Shown here: positions 1-7,472 of the stretch, one piece after another
Layout: every line of letters starts with the position of its first letter
How positions within the stretch are numbered: position 1 is the first letter of the stretch
Source of the DNA: an uncultured Clostridia bacterium
GTDB taxonomy: Bacteria > Bacillota > Clostridia > TANB77 > CAG-508
Length of the DNA stretch: 25,954 bases
Assembly (NCBI GenBank): GCA_934148985.1
Contig: CAKPDO010000021.1
Location: 1-25,954, forward strand
Direction of reading: 5' to 3'
The notes under the pieces: generated by a model
Seen by the model: the letters and a program-made list of their open reading frames with translations, nothing else
Databases searched by the model: none
Told to the model about the DNA's origin: nothing
Made by a program: the position numbers and the translations under genes

Positions 1-182
1 AAATCTACTGATAGTGGGAAAAAGTCTATTCCTTCTTTTGGTTCTTTTGATGCTGTTACATTTACCATAACAACTGTATCTCCATATCTTACTAAGACAT
101 TTCCATTAGCCAAAGTTGCCATTTTTCCTGTTTCTATTGTTAATTTTCTTCCTGCTAGTTCTGTTTCATAAATTTTAAACAT
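1..182 (-). CDS. pnp: Polyribonucleotide nucleotidyltransferase, N-terminal part
   Basis: This is the first 60 or so codons of PNPase, the phosphorolytic 3'-5' exoribonuclease of mRNA decay; the gene continues past the window edge. The translation begins MFKIYETELAGRKL and continues with GKMATLANGNVLVRYGDTVV, the typical start of the first RNase PH domain. An AAAGGAG ribosome binding site sits 7-8 nt before the ATG. It lies downstream of rpsO on the same strand, the classical rpsO-pnp order. A terminator-like hairpin separates the two, so pnp may have its own promoter; a TATAAT at 275-280 (minus) is a candidate -10 but has no good -35. Identification rests on sequence resemblance and gene order. 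Confidence 0.93.
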   Translation of the reverse strand, partial: MFKIYETELAGRKLTIETGKMATLANGNVLVRYGDTVVMVNVTASKEPKEGIDFFPLSVD

Positions 183-310
183 AAAATTTCTCCTTTTCTT
201 ATTTATTTTTACACCCCATATTTTAAGTTTATTATTAGCATGTAACCTCTATAATATGTTTGATTTATAAGCACATTATACAAGCTACACTTAGACTAAT
301 AAATAAACTC

Positions 311-343
311 TAAAAAAGAGGGGCCAATTTTTGTTGCCCCCTC
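311..343 (-). terminator. Rho-independent terminator after rpsO
   Basis: Read on the minus strand, GAGGGG pairs with CCCCTC and CAA with TTG around an A-rich loop, with one G/G mismatch, followed by TTTTTT. It starts 8 nt after the rpsO stop. Leakage through it would let rpsO transcripts reach pnp. Confidence 0.85.
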
Positions 344-350
344 GTTATAA

Positions 351-617
351 TTATTTTCTTAATCCTAATTTTGCAACTATTTCTCTATATCTGTTTATAT
401 CTTTTTTAGCTAAATAGTTTAATAAATTTCTTCTTTTACCAACCATCTTCAAAAGTCCTCTTCTAGAGTGATTATCTTTTTTGTGAACTTTTAAGTGTTC
501 TGTTAATTCGTTGATTCTTTCTGTTAAAAGAGCGATTTGTACTTCTGGTGACCCAGTATCTTTTTCATCTCTTTTATATTTTGCTATTATTTCAGCTTTA
601 GATTCTTTTGATATCAT
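351..617 (-). CDS. rpsO: Small ribosomal subunit protein S15
   Basis: S15 is a primary 16S rRNA-binding protein of the 30S subunit. The 88-residue product has the usual length and hallmarks: GSPEVQIALLTERI near residue 22, LTEHLKVHKKDNHSRRGLL near 38, and VGKRRNLLNYL near 59. The ATG is preceded by AGGAGG 7 nt upstream. It lies upstream of pnp. A good promoter (715-743) and a leader of about 90 nt precede it; S15 often represses its own translation through its leader. It contains no CGG codon. Confidence 0.98.
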   Translation of the reverse strand: MISKESKAEIIAKYKRDEKDTGSPEVQIALLTERINELTEHLKVHKKDNHSRRGLLKMVGKRRNLLNYLAKKDINRYREIVAKLGLRK

Positions 618-646
618 AGTTTACACCTCCTATTTTCTTTTTCTCC

Positions 647-661
647 TTAAACCTGGTTTAA
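647..661 (-). promoter_or_regulatory. Palindrome in the rpsO leader
   Basis: TTAAACCTGGTTTAA is a 15-bp perfect palindrome between the rpsO promoter and its ribosome binding site. It could be a repressor site, or a small hairpin in the rpsO mRNA leader that takes part in S15 feedback. There is no T-run, so it is not a terminator. Confidence 0.4.
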
Positions 662-714
662 AATCGGGTGTCTTAATTATTTAACTAAGTTTAAGGAATT
701 TTTTTACATTAGTT

Positions 715-743
715 ATTTTACTACATTTTTTGCGTTTTGGCAA
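715..743 (-). promoter_or_regulatory. Sigma-A promoter of rpsO
   Basis: On the minus strand TTGCCA (738-743) and TAAAAT (715-720) are 17 bp apart, a near-consensus vegetative promoter. Predicted transcription starts near 708, giving a leader of about 90 nt before the rpsO ATG. Confidence 0.7.
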
Positions 744-761
744 GGGGTTTTGAAATTTTTT

Positions 762-818
762 TGTTTAATTGGGGACAGAGTTTTTTTAACTTTAAAAAAC
801 TCCGTCCCCAATTGAACA
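762..818. repeat. REP-like long palindrome with GGGGAC ends
   Basis: Two arms of about 25 nt, left with AATTGGGGACAGAGTTTTTT and right its near reverse complement ending CTCCGTCCCCAATT, form an imperfect palindrome with a few-base loop. GGGGAC/GTCCCC hairpins of this kind are known as REP sequences mobilised by Y1 (RAYT, IS200-like) transposases in Firmicutes. No transposase is in the window, so this would be an orphan copy. It follows the last gene of the small-protein operon (stop at 822, minus) and could fold at the 3' end of that mRNA, but no clear T-run follows it. Confidence 0.6.
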
Positions 819-821
819 TAT

Positions 822-1463
822 TTATTCAAAATTTCTTACATCCTCTAATTTTTCTACTTTTTTATACTCTTCTTTCCAAAAATTTAATTCGGAATCATAA
901 TAACATAATACTTGCCCCATAATATATGCAGTAATTGAGTCAAAATGTTTTTGTATTATTTCGTCACGTGCTTTTATTTCAACTCCAGTAATCTTACTTC
1001 TAGTTTCCCTCTCTTCTATTGGTAAACACTCTTCTTCTTCATACAACGTTTGTTCCACATATTTTCTTTTTCCAGTCGCTAGATTAATTAGATTCATCAT
1101 ACAATCCATTTCTATATTTGTTACATCTGTTGTATATGTTCCGCTATACATAGGTATTCTATATATTACTCCTCTAAAATTTCCTCTTGATTGCATAGTT
1201 CCTTTATAATCTTTTGACATTTCTTTAAAATATTCATCAATTTTTCCTTCTTTTTTTTGATAAGCTTGCTCTAGCATTCCATTTTCAGCCAACTTTGCTT
1301 TTTTTTTATCTATTTTTTTCTTAAATCTTCTTGTTTTTTTAATAAAATCTAAATATTCTTTTGTCATTTTTCCATTTATATGCATCGACATAAAATTAAT
1401 TGTGTCATTTATATTTTTTTCATTTTCCTTCTCGATTTCTTCTACATTTTCTTCTTCATCCAT
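822..1463 (-). CDS. Small helical protein, paralogue family member (copy 4)
   Basis: The 213-residue product is of unknown function. It is clearly homologous to the products at 3480-4121 and 1532-2083. The shared N-terminal half contains ENEKNIND, then MTKEYLDFIKKTR, then LAENGMLEQAYQKKEGK (near residue 60) and EYFKEM. The shared C-terminal block contains ARDEIIQKHFDSIT..IMGQVLCYYDSEL.FWKEEYKK and ends VRNFE. The central part (about 90-155) varies most. It is charged, Lys/Glu-rich and predicted helical, with no signal peptide or membrane segment. The start is supported by AGGGAGA 9 nt upstream. It is the last gene of a five-gene operon and is followed by the REP-like palindrome. It may be a structural or scaffold protein; I do not recognise the family. 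Confidence 0.8.
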   Translation of the reverse strand: MDEEENVEEIEKENEKNINDTINFMSMHINGKMTKEYLDFIKKTRRFKKKIDKKKAKLAENGMLEQAYQKKEGKIDEYFKEMSKDYKGTMQSRGNFRGVIYRIPMYSGTYTTDVTNIEMDCMMNLINLATGKRKYVEQTLYEEEECLPIEERETRSKITGVEIKARDEIIQKHFDSITAYIMGQVLCYYDSELNFWKEEYKKVEKLEDVRNFE

Positions 1464-1531
1464 TGCTTTTATCTCCCTCTAATTAATTTTGAACAATAGC
1501 TACATTAAATAGTCTATCTCTTTTACATATT

Positions 1532-2083
1532 TTATTCGAATTCTCTTATATTTTCTAATTCTTCTATTTCCTTTAAACATTTTTCCCAAAAGTCTAATTC
1601 GAATTTGTAATGTCCTAAAACTTCTTTCATAACATAAGAAACAGTTGAATCATACTCTTGTTCTTTCATTCTTTCCTGTCTTTCTATATCTTTAAATGTA
1701 GCACGAGCGCCAAGTTCTATATAACCATTAGTTGACATTCGTCTAGGTTGTTTAACTATTGGATAAATTAGTTCAGTATCTACTCCAAATCTATATGATT
1801 TTTCTTTTTTATATTTATACTCATATGCCATTTCCCTAAAATATTTTCTTACTACTCCGTCTTTTTTTTGATATGATTCTTCTAGCATTCCATTTTGAGC
1901 TAATTTCAACTTTTTATCATTTATATTTTTTCTTAAATTTCTCATATTTTTAACAAACTTTAAATACTCATTTTGCATTCTATTATTAATGTGCAATGAT
2001 ATGTAATCTATCAAATTATTTATATTTTCCTCATTTTCTATTTCAATCTGCTTTTGAGCACTTATCTTTTCCTCATCATTCAT
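1532..2083 (-). CDS. Small helical protein, paralogue family member (copy 3, shorter)
   Basis: The 183-residue product is of unknown function and is the most divergent of the three full-length relatives. It keeps ENEENIN, MQNEYLKFVKNMR, LAQNGMLEESYQKKDG and the C-terminal VMKEVLGHYKFELDFWEK.LKEIEELENIREFE. Compared with its neighbours it lacks about 30 residues in the variable centre. The start is supported by AAGGGGA 8 nt upstream of the ATG. It is 72 nt downstream of the coiled-coil gene and 68 nt upstream of copy 4, on the same strand. Repeated local duplication followed by divergence is the likely origin. Confidence 0.78.
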   Translation of the reverse strand: MNDEEKISAQKQIEIENEENINNLIDYISLHINNRMQNEYLKFVKNMRNLRKNINDKKLKLAQNGMLEESYQKKDGVVRKYFREMAYEYKYKKEKSYRFGVDTELIYPIVKQPRRMSTNGYIELGARATFKDIERQERMKEQEYDSTVSYVMKEVLGHYKFELDFWEKCLKEIEELENIREFE

Positions 2084-2154
2084 TATTTTTCCCCTTTCAG
2101 CTAAATATTTAAGCTCATCGAATATTTATAAAAACATTCATATCTTTTTTCAAC

Positions 2155-3384
2155 TCATCTTGTTTGTTCAATATTGTTATCTGGTAAATATTGTAGCGGC
2201 TTTATATATTTTCCCTTTCTGCTAATTTGCATACCCTTTTGTAGTGATACATCTTCTATTCTATCTATTGTTTCATTTGGTATTCCCTTTTTAGAGCAAT
2301 GCATATTTCTATATAATGTTTTAGCCAAAATACCAATATTAGTATATTTATTATCTTTATATGATAAAAGATACGTATCAATTTTATCTGCTTTAAATAG
2401 TTCGCTGTTTATTTTTTCTAATTTTTCCTCACTATATACCAAACATTGTATTTTCATTTCTTGAATATTTTTCTTTTCATCAATTTTGAATCCAGCTTGA
2501 TATATATGTAATATAAAATTTAAAAATCCAAGTAAATTATATATTGGTACGACTCTTGAATCTGAATAAAATTTAACAAAATTTCTATATACATCATTTT
2601 CTTTTACAATTTCATATTTAGCTATAACATTTGTCTTTTTTCCGCTTTCAATTATTACTCCATCCGGATATATTTCATCTTGGGTATAATATGACAAAAC
2701 TTTATTTTCTGGAAATTTAAAATCTTTAGGGTCTTTCTTTTCTTCAAGCCTCATATATCCTATTTCATACCATTTTCCTGTTTTAGAAACTTCAAATATA
2801 CTACTTGTGATATCCTCTTCTTTCTTTGTTTCTCTTTGCTTTATAATACCCTCTAACATACTTACTTTTTCTCTCAATGCTTGTAATTCTGCTTCCTTAT
2901 TATTTTTTTCTTGAATTATATCATTTAATTTCTTTATTTCATCATTTTTTCTTCTTATTGCTTCATTTGTTTCAAGTCTTATTTTCTGTATTTCATTAGA
3001 ACATCTTTCTTTTTCTTGATTAACTCTTTCTTCCGCTTCTTGTTCTCTTTTTATTATTTTTTCTAATTCTTGTTCTTTTTGTTTTTCAAACGCATTTCTT
3101 TCATCATCTATTTTCTTTTGGCTTTCACTTGCTTTTCTTTCTAATTCTTCTCGGTTCTTTCTTTTTTGGTTCTTTAGTTCTCTTTCTAAATTTTCTCTTT
3201 TAGTTTCATATTCATCTTCTAGTGATTTCTTTTCTTGTTCTACTTTTAATCTAAAATTTTCTCTTTCTTCTCTAAAACTTTCTTCTATTTCTTTTTTATA
3301 TTTTTCTTCTATTTCAGCTCTTATTTTCTCTGAAATTGTCGCTTTTTTCTTTCCATCTGTTTCAGTTACAATTTTCCTATTCAT
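2155..3384 (-). CDS. Coiled-coil protein with a unique C-terminal domain
   Basis: The product is about 409 residues and of unknown function. Residues roughly 15-185 are an almost unbroken Glu/Lys/Arg-rich coiled coil (for example ELEKIIKREQEAEERV). The C-terminal 210 residues are a mixed alpha/beta domain with FEVSKTGKWYEIGYMRLEE near its start. No known catalytic motif was seen. The ATG at 3384 is preferred over one at 3396, because the AAAGGA ribosome binding site abuts the upstream ATG. It is placed between copies 2 and 3 of the paralogue family, so the coiled coil may assemble with those helical proteins; that is inference from context. Confidence 0.78.
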   Translation of the reverse strand: MNRKIVTETDGKKKATISEKIRAEIEEKYKKEIEESFREERENFRLKVEQEKKSLEDEYETKRENLERELKNQKRKNREELERKASESQKKIDDERNAFEKQKEQELEKIIKREQEAEERVNQEKERCSNEIQKIRLETNEAIRRKNDEIKKLNDIIQEKNNKEAELQALREKVSMLEGIIKQRETKKEEDITSSIFEVSKTGKWYEIGYMRLEEKKDPKDFKFPENKVLSYYTQDEIYPDGVIIESGKKTNVIAKYEIVKENDVYRNFVKFYSDSRVVPIYNLLGFLNFILHIYQAGFKIDEKKNIQEMKIQCLVYSEEKLEKINSELFKADKIDTYLLSYKDNKYTNIGILAKTLYRNMHCSKKGIPNETIDRIEDVSLQKGMQISRKGKYIKPLQYLPDNNIEQTR

Positions 3385-3479
3385 CTTTACCAACATTCCT
3401 TTCTTTCAGGGCACAAAATTTGATTAAAAATATTTTATTTTATAATTATTTTTCAAACTTATACCTCACTAATATATTT

Positions 3480-4121
3480 TTATTCAAAATCTCTTATATC
3501 ATCTAATTTTTCTATCTTTTTATACTCATCTTTCCAAAAACACAATTCTAAGTCATAATAGCATAATACTTTTCCCATAATATATGTAGTAATTGTGTTA
3601 TAGTGTTCTTGTATTATTTCTTTACGCGCCTTCATTTCAACTCCTTCAACATTTTCTCTAAAACTTCTTGGCTCCACTTTCACTTTATCAAGTTTTTTAT
3701 ACAACGTTTGATCAATATATTTTTTTTCTTGTGCCGCTCTAGCCATCATCCCCATCAAAGTTCTTCTTTCTATAAATATTATATTTGTTGACCTCCAATA
3801 CTCTATATAATAGCTTACCCCTTCAAATCCAGCTATTGATTGCTTAGTTTCATTATAATCTTTTACAATTTCTTTAAAATACTCATCAACTTTTCCTTCT
3901 TTTTTTTGATAAGCCTGCTCTAGCATTCCATTTTCAGCCAATTTTGCTTTCTTTTTGCCTATTTTTCTCTTAATTTTTCTTGTTTTTTTAATAAATTTTA
4001 AATATTCTTTTGTCATTTTTTCATTTATGTGTATTGACATAAAATCAATTGCATCATTTATGTTTTTTTCATTTTCTCTTTCAACTTCTTTTTCATGTTC
4101 TATTAATTTTTCTTCATTCAT
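3480..4121 (-). CDS. Small helical protein, paralogue family member (copy 2)
   Basis: The 213-residue product is of unknown function and is most similar to the product at 822-1463. The shared sequence is VERENEKNINDAIDFMS, MTKEYLKFIKKTR, KKKAKLAENGMLEQAYQKKE, then a variable centre (about 90-150), then IMGKVLCYYDLELCFWKDEY and the final DIRDFE. The start has AGAAGGAGA 8 nt upstream. The upstream gene, read with its +1 frameshift, stops at 4145, only 23 nt before this start, so translation of the two may be coupled. No signal peptide or membrane helix is visible. Confidence 0.8.
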   Translation of the reverse strand: MNEEKLIEHEKEVERENEKNINDAIDFMSIHINEKMTKEYLKFIKKTRKIKRKIGKKKAKLAENGMLEQAYQKKEGKVDEYFKEIVKDYNETKQSIAGFEGVSYYIEYWRSTNIIFIERRTLMGMMARAAQEKKYIDQTLYKKLDKVKVEPRSFRENVEGVEMKARKEIIQEHYNTITTYIMGKVLCYYDLELCFWKDEYKKIEKLDDIRDFE

Positions 4122-4144
4122 TGTTTTTATCTCCTTCTAATTAT

Positions 4145-4457
4145 TTAAAATTTATTTAATATTAGAAAAACTTCTTTCCAGCTTTCTAATTCATTTTCTA
4201 TTATTCTACATATATTTATTATGTTTACATTTACATTACTTGTAACTGTAATTTTAGTTTTACTTATTTTCTTTTTTTTATATGCCTCTTTCAGTCTTCC
4301 GAATATATTTCAGTCTTTGCTGTATTTTGTTAATCTCTTTCATGTCTTCATTTACCCATTCTAAAATTTCTGTATTTTTTATATATGGAGTTAATTTTTT
4401 TATTTTTTCAGCATATTCACAAATTTTCTTATAATTCATAATATTTTGTTTTTCCAT
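4145..4457 (-). CDS. First gene of the paralogue operon, needing a +1 shift at CGG
   Basis: Without a shift the frame gives 59 residues and stops at 4278. Codon 53 is CGG (4301-4299, in ATT CGG AAG). If its C is skipped, reading continues as GGA AGA CTG to a stop at 4145, giving about 103 residues. The shifted part begins GRLKEAYKKKK, which matches GMLEQAYQKKEGK of the three downstream paralogues, with the glycine made by the shift conserved. It ends with ELESWKEVF, resembling their ELCFWKDEY. The shifted stop lies 23 nt before the next gene. A start at 4505 is rejected because the promoter's -10 box (4492-4497) lies inside it; the chosen ATG has AGAGG 7-8 nt upstream. A decayed copy or sequencing error remains possible. 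Confidence 0.65.
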
Positions 4458-4491
4458 ATAATGTCCTCTGCCCCTATCATAATTTTTGGTC

Positions 4492-4520
4492 ATTATATAA
4501 CTCATTATTTATTTTGTCAA
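4492..4520 (-). promoter_or_regulatory. Consensus sigma-A promoter of the paralogue operon
   Basis: Perfect TTGACA (4515-4520) and perfect TATAAT (4492-4497) on the minus strand are separated by 17 bp. Predicted start near 4485 gives a leader of about 28 nt before the ATG at 4457. It lies directly downstream of the terminator of the preceding operon, so this is a clean operon boundary. The promoter should be strong and constitutive. Confidence 0.88.
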
Positions 4521-4532
4521 GTCATTATGTAA

Positions 4533-4580
4533 AAAAGATAGTGGCATGCCAGTTCTAAGCTTGACATGCCACTATCTTTT
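4533..4580 (-). terminator. Strong terminator between the two operons
   Basis: A perfect 16-bp stem (AAAAGATAGTGGCATG and its complement) with a 16-nt loop is followed on the minus strand by T residues. It lies just after the stop of the acidic-protein gene at 4584 and before the next promoter. The arms are flanked by A and T runs, so it could work in both directions. Confidence 0.92.
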
Positions 4581-4583
4581 AAT

Positions 4584-5501
4584 TTAATTGAATACATTTC
4601 TAGTATCTAAATACATTCTGCCTCTTATTAATTCCATCTGAATTTCAGAAGGAAGCATTGTACCTATTATAAAAACAATTTTATTACTTTTTAGTTTGTT
4701 AATCAAATCTAGTGTTTCAATACTAATCTGATTAAAGTAATAACATACAGGGACTATAAGCTTAGCATTTTCCCCCACTAGATCTCTTAAAAAAATGTTC
4801 ACAGCTTCTTCAAATATTTCAGGTCTTCTGTTGAATGCGTACAATTTTTTCATCTTAATAATTGGACTTTCATAATAATCACTCTCAACATTTCTTTTTT
4901 GAAATATTTGTCCAGCTTTTTCGTAAAAATAAGTCATATTATACGAGTCTACACTTCTTAAGTTTCTACTACTTATGTTTTGATAAATCTGCGCCAATGT
5001 ACATTGATAAATGTCATCTGCAATAACACTATCCATGTCTATTGTTTCTAGAACAACACAATTTTCGCGTCCAGCTAAAGATCTTCTCGTTCTTTCAATT
5101 ACATTATCACAATTTGGGTTAAAAATACATACCAAATTGTCAAATGAATTACCTCTTATTATTTCTCTTATTCTAGCAACTATTGGGGCATGATTCATTT
5201 CAGGGGCTCTTTGAGGAGCATTTATGGTTGAATACAATGTTTCATTTTCTTCGGCTTCTTCAAAGCTTTCATCATCATCTTCTTCCGGTTCCTCAAAAAT
5301 TTCGTCATCATCTTCTTCCGGTTCACTAAAGCTTTCATCATCTTCAGGTTCCTCAAAATTTCTCCTATTTTCTTCCACATCATCAAAACGTTTTTCGTTT
5401 TTCTGATTACTAATAATGTTTTTATGATACACTTCTTTTTCTTCATCATGTCCGATATTTATCGGTTCACTTGAAGCAAATATTATTTTCCGTCTTATCA
5501 T
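4584..5501 (-). CDS. Acidic-repeat protein with a possible inactive ATPase-like C-terminal domain
   Basis: The product is 305 residues; the function is unknown. Residues about 35-85 are very acidic with repeated units such as EEPEEDDDE, likely disordered. The C-terminal 200 residues look like an alpha/beta nucleotide-binding fold whose P-loop is not conserved: a strand LVCIFNP without GxxGxGKT, then ETIDMD, then a hydrophobic strand KLIVPVCYYFNQ in the Walker B position and IVFIIGT. The ATPase-like reading is inference from pattern only. The start is ATG 5501 with GAGAGGAG 5 nt upstream, rather than GTG 5516, which overlaps that site. Codon 4 is CGG and must be read in frame, since skipping gives a stop three codons on. 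It is the last gene of the AAA+ operon, 31 nt after the radical SAM gene. Confidence 0.75.
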   Translation of the reverse strand: MIRRKIIFASSEPINIGHDEEKEVYHKNIISNQKNEKRFDDVEENRRNFEEPEDDESFSEPEEDDDEIFEEPEEDDDESFEEAEENETLYSTINAPQRAPEMNHAPIVARIREIIRGNSFDNLVCIFNPNCDNVIERTRRSLAGRENCVVLETIDMDSVIADDIYQCTLAQIYQNISSRNLRSVDSYNMTYFYEKAGQIFQKRNVESDYYESPIIKMKKLYAFNRRPEIFEEAVNIFLRDLVGENAKLIVPVCYYFNQISIETLDLINKLKSNKIVFIIGTMLPSEIQMELIRGRMYLDTRNVFN

Positions 5502-5532
5502 TTTTACTCCTCTCACAAATTCTTGTGCTAAG

Positions 5533-6894
5533 TTACAATAATAATCTTTTTGCTCTTTCTTTTAGAGCAGGTTTAAAATTACCTCTATAGATAATTTCGA
5601 AACATATTCGTTTCATTTCATCAGTATAAAACGCAGTTTTCTCCTTAAAACATTTTTGTTCAAATTCACTTCTTGCCTCGCTCAATTGTCTAAATATATG
5701 AGCAAAATGAATATTAAAGTTTATTTTCTCTGTCACATCTGTTCCCGCAATCATTTCATATTTCTGCCTTTTTTCAGGTTTAAATATATTTTTAGGTAAC
5801 TTTTGTAACACATATCTACTTTTCAAATATTCATCAATAATTGAATCTAAAGAATGTTCATCTGCTGGATAACATGTTGCTGAAAATCTAGACTTTATAA
5901 TTTCAAGTCTTTCTTTCTTTTTAACAGTATCTATTTGATTAGGTAACTGTGCGGCTTTTGTTCCTAATACAGCTTCATAGCTTGCAACTCCTATGTCTGA
6001 AAAATACCCTTTGTTTAAGAATTTTAAAAGTTCTTCAAACTGTTCATCACTTTCTCCTGGAAATCCAACGATAACCTCTGTTGAAATAGATAGTTCTGGT
6101 CTAAGTTCTTTTAATTTTCTTATTTTTTCCTCGACTTTTTTAAAAGGCGTTCCTCTGCTCATGTTATGTAAAATTTCATCTGATACATGCTGGATGTGTA
6201 ACATAATTTCTGTTATATTCTTATTATTCGTAAGAATTGACATAACTTCTTCTGTTAAACCGGCAGGATGAAACCATCCAATAACATACTCACATTCAGG
6301 GTACTTCTCTAAGATTTTTTTCATTAACTTTGAAAACTTTCTAGAACCATACAAATCTACTCCATAATCAGACGTTTCTTGTGCTCCTGTTATATATATC
6401 GTAGATTCACTTTCATACATTTGACCAATTTCTTCTAAAATTTCTTCCATTGGTCTACTTTTGTATGATGGTTCAACCATGGGATATACGCAATAAGAGC
6501 ATTTATGTAAACAGCCTTTTGAAATGATTACTTTATTTTGTGGAATTATTCTATCAATTTTACATTTTCCACTAAATAAGCTAATTGTTTCTTCAAATGT
6601 TTTTACTTCAATATTTGGAATGTCCTTTAATTCATCTCCAGCAATCTTAGTCAAACATCCTGTTACAATTACTTCAGCCTCTTGAATAGCGTTTAACCGA
6701 ACATCTGCGATTATTCTCATAGAATCCATTTTTTTTGGCCCGAAGGCGCATGTGAGAATTACTATAACATCAGCTATTGTATAATCACATACGACTTCGT
6801 AGTCATTGCTTTTGGTAATATGATTGAGAATGATGTTCGCATTAGCTATATCCATATGCATATTATTACATAAGACTAATGCTACTTTTTTCAT
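5533..6894 (-). CDS. Radical SAM methylthiotransferase-like protein (MiaB/RimO superfamily)
   Basis: The 453-residue product carries the two Fe-S modules of methylthiotransferases, enzymes that insert a methylthio group into tRNA or into ribosomal protein S12. The N-terminal UPF0004-type domain has three cysteines at about 9, 49 and 80 (LTCAFG, TGCL). The radical SAM CxxxCxxC is CLHKCSYC at 128-135. Later motifs include STEVIVGFPGE. The last 110 or so residues do not look like the RNA/protein-binding TRAM domain usual at this end, so the substrate may be unusual. It overlaps the DUF1257 stop by 1 nt, which implies co-translation. Arg66 is encoded by an in-frame CGG. The substrate cannot be assigned; the operon partners are the obvious candidates. 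Confidence 0.88.
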   Translation of the reverse strand: MKKVALVLCNNMHMDIANANIILNHITKSNDYEVVCDYTIADVIVILTCAFGPKKMDSMRIIADVRLNAIQEAEVIVTGCLTKIAGDELKDIPNIEVKTFEETISLFSGKCKIDRIIPQNKVIISKGCLHKCSYCVYPMVEPSYKSRPMEEILEEIGQMYESESTIYITGAQETSDYGVDLYGSRKFSKLMKKILEKYPECEYVIGWFHPAGLTEEVMSILTNNKNITEIMLHIQHVSDEILHNMSRGTPFKKVEEKIRKLKELRPELSISTEVIVGFPGESDEQFEELLKFLNKGYFSDIGVASYEAVLGTKAAQLPNQIDTVKKKERLEIIKSRFSATCYPADEHSLDSIIDEYLKSRYVLQKLPKNIFKPEKRQKYEMIAGTDVTEKINFNIHFAHIFRQLSEARSEFEQKCFKEKTAFYTDEMKRICFEIIYRGNFKPALKERAKRLLL

Positions 6895-7472
6895 TAATAA
6901 CCACCTACTCTTACCCTTTCTTTTTTGTCTTTTTCCTTAACAGATGTCTTTCCATAATACTCTGGTAAAAATTCTCTTCTAGTTACTTTTCCCAATGCAT
7001 CTTCTAATTCGAGAAACTTTGAACAATTTTTTCCCTTAATTCCTTTAGGTTTAAATTCAATTTCTCCGTTGCTTCCAAGATGCACCATCATATATCCTCC
7101 ATTTGGATCCTGTGGGTTTCGTACCTTGTAAGTATCCTTTTCCGGGCTGGTTACACTAAAATGAAGTTTCTTGGCTGCCTTTTTAATCATTTCTTCTCCA
7201 TATTCTCTAAGAAGAATGCTTCCCTGCGGTCCAATAACTTTTTCAACATAGCCTCCATAGAAATCGGCAAAAATGCTATATGTACCATTATGATTATTTT
7301 TTAATGCCATATCATACTTAGCTGGAAGTTCAACTACATTTTCCATAGTTTGTTCTCCAAAGTAGTACCGGCATTGACCACGTTCTTTCATTGTCAGGTC
7401 CATATTTTCCAGTGCTTTTTTGCATACATCCAAATCTCTTATTTCCGTCGTTAATGTTGTGAAATGACTCAT
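6894..7472 (-). CDS. DUF1257-DUF2997 fusion protein (Ycf35-like)
   Basis: The 192-residue product begins MSHFTTLTTEIRDLDVCKKAL, the characteristic start of DUF1257 (plastid Ycf35 family). From about 128 on, GSNGEIEFKPKGIKGKNCSKF, then EDALGKV and EFLPEYYGKT, match the layout of DUF2997, normally a separate protein of about 65 residues encoded beside DUF1257. The function of both is unknown, but they recur next to Ycf46-like AAA+ ATPases, as here. The ATG overlaps the ATPase stop by 4 nt (ATGA), a coupled arrangement. Arg35 is encoded by CGG in frame; skipping would reach a stop about a dozen codons on. The fusion call rests on recalled family patterns. Confidence 0.85.
   Translation of the reverse strand: MSHFTTLTTEIRDLDVCKKALENMDLTMKERGQCRYYFGEQTMENVVELPAKYDMALKNNHNGTYSIFADFYGGYVEKVIGPQGSILLREYGEEMIKKAAKKLHFSVTSPEKDTYKVRNPQDPNGGYMMVHLGSNGEIEFKPKGIKGKNCSKFLELEDALGKVTRREFLPEYYGKTSVKEKDKKERVRVGGY

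Noticed and set aside
737..922. Plus-strand 61-residue frame over the REP palindrome
   Set aside because: It has no ribosome binding site, runs through the palindrome and into the end of the opposite-strand gene, and looks like chance.
5270..5360. Short repeats like CTTCTTCCGGTTC as a CRISPR or regulatory array
   Set aside because: They are the repeated Glu/Pro/Asp codons of the acidic tract, with no spacers.
5224..5406. Ser-rich and Lys-rich frames over the acidic repeats
   Set aside because: They are shadows of the Asp/Glu codon repeats of the acidic protein.
7360..7370. +1 shift at CGG in the DUF1257 gene
   Set aside because: The shifted frame reaches a stop about a dozen codons later, while the unshifted frame matches the family to the end.
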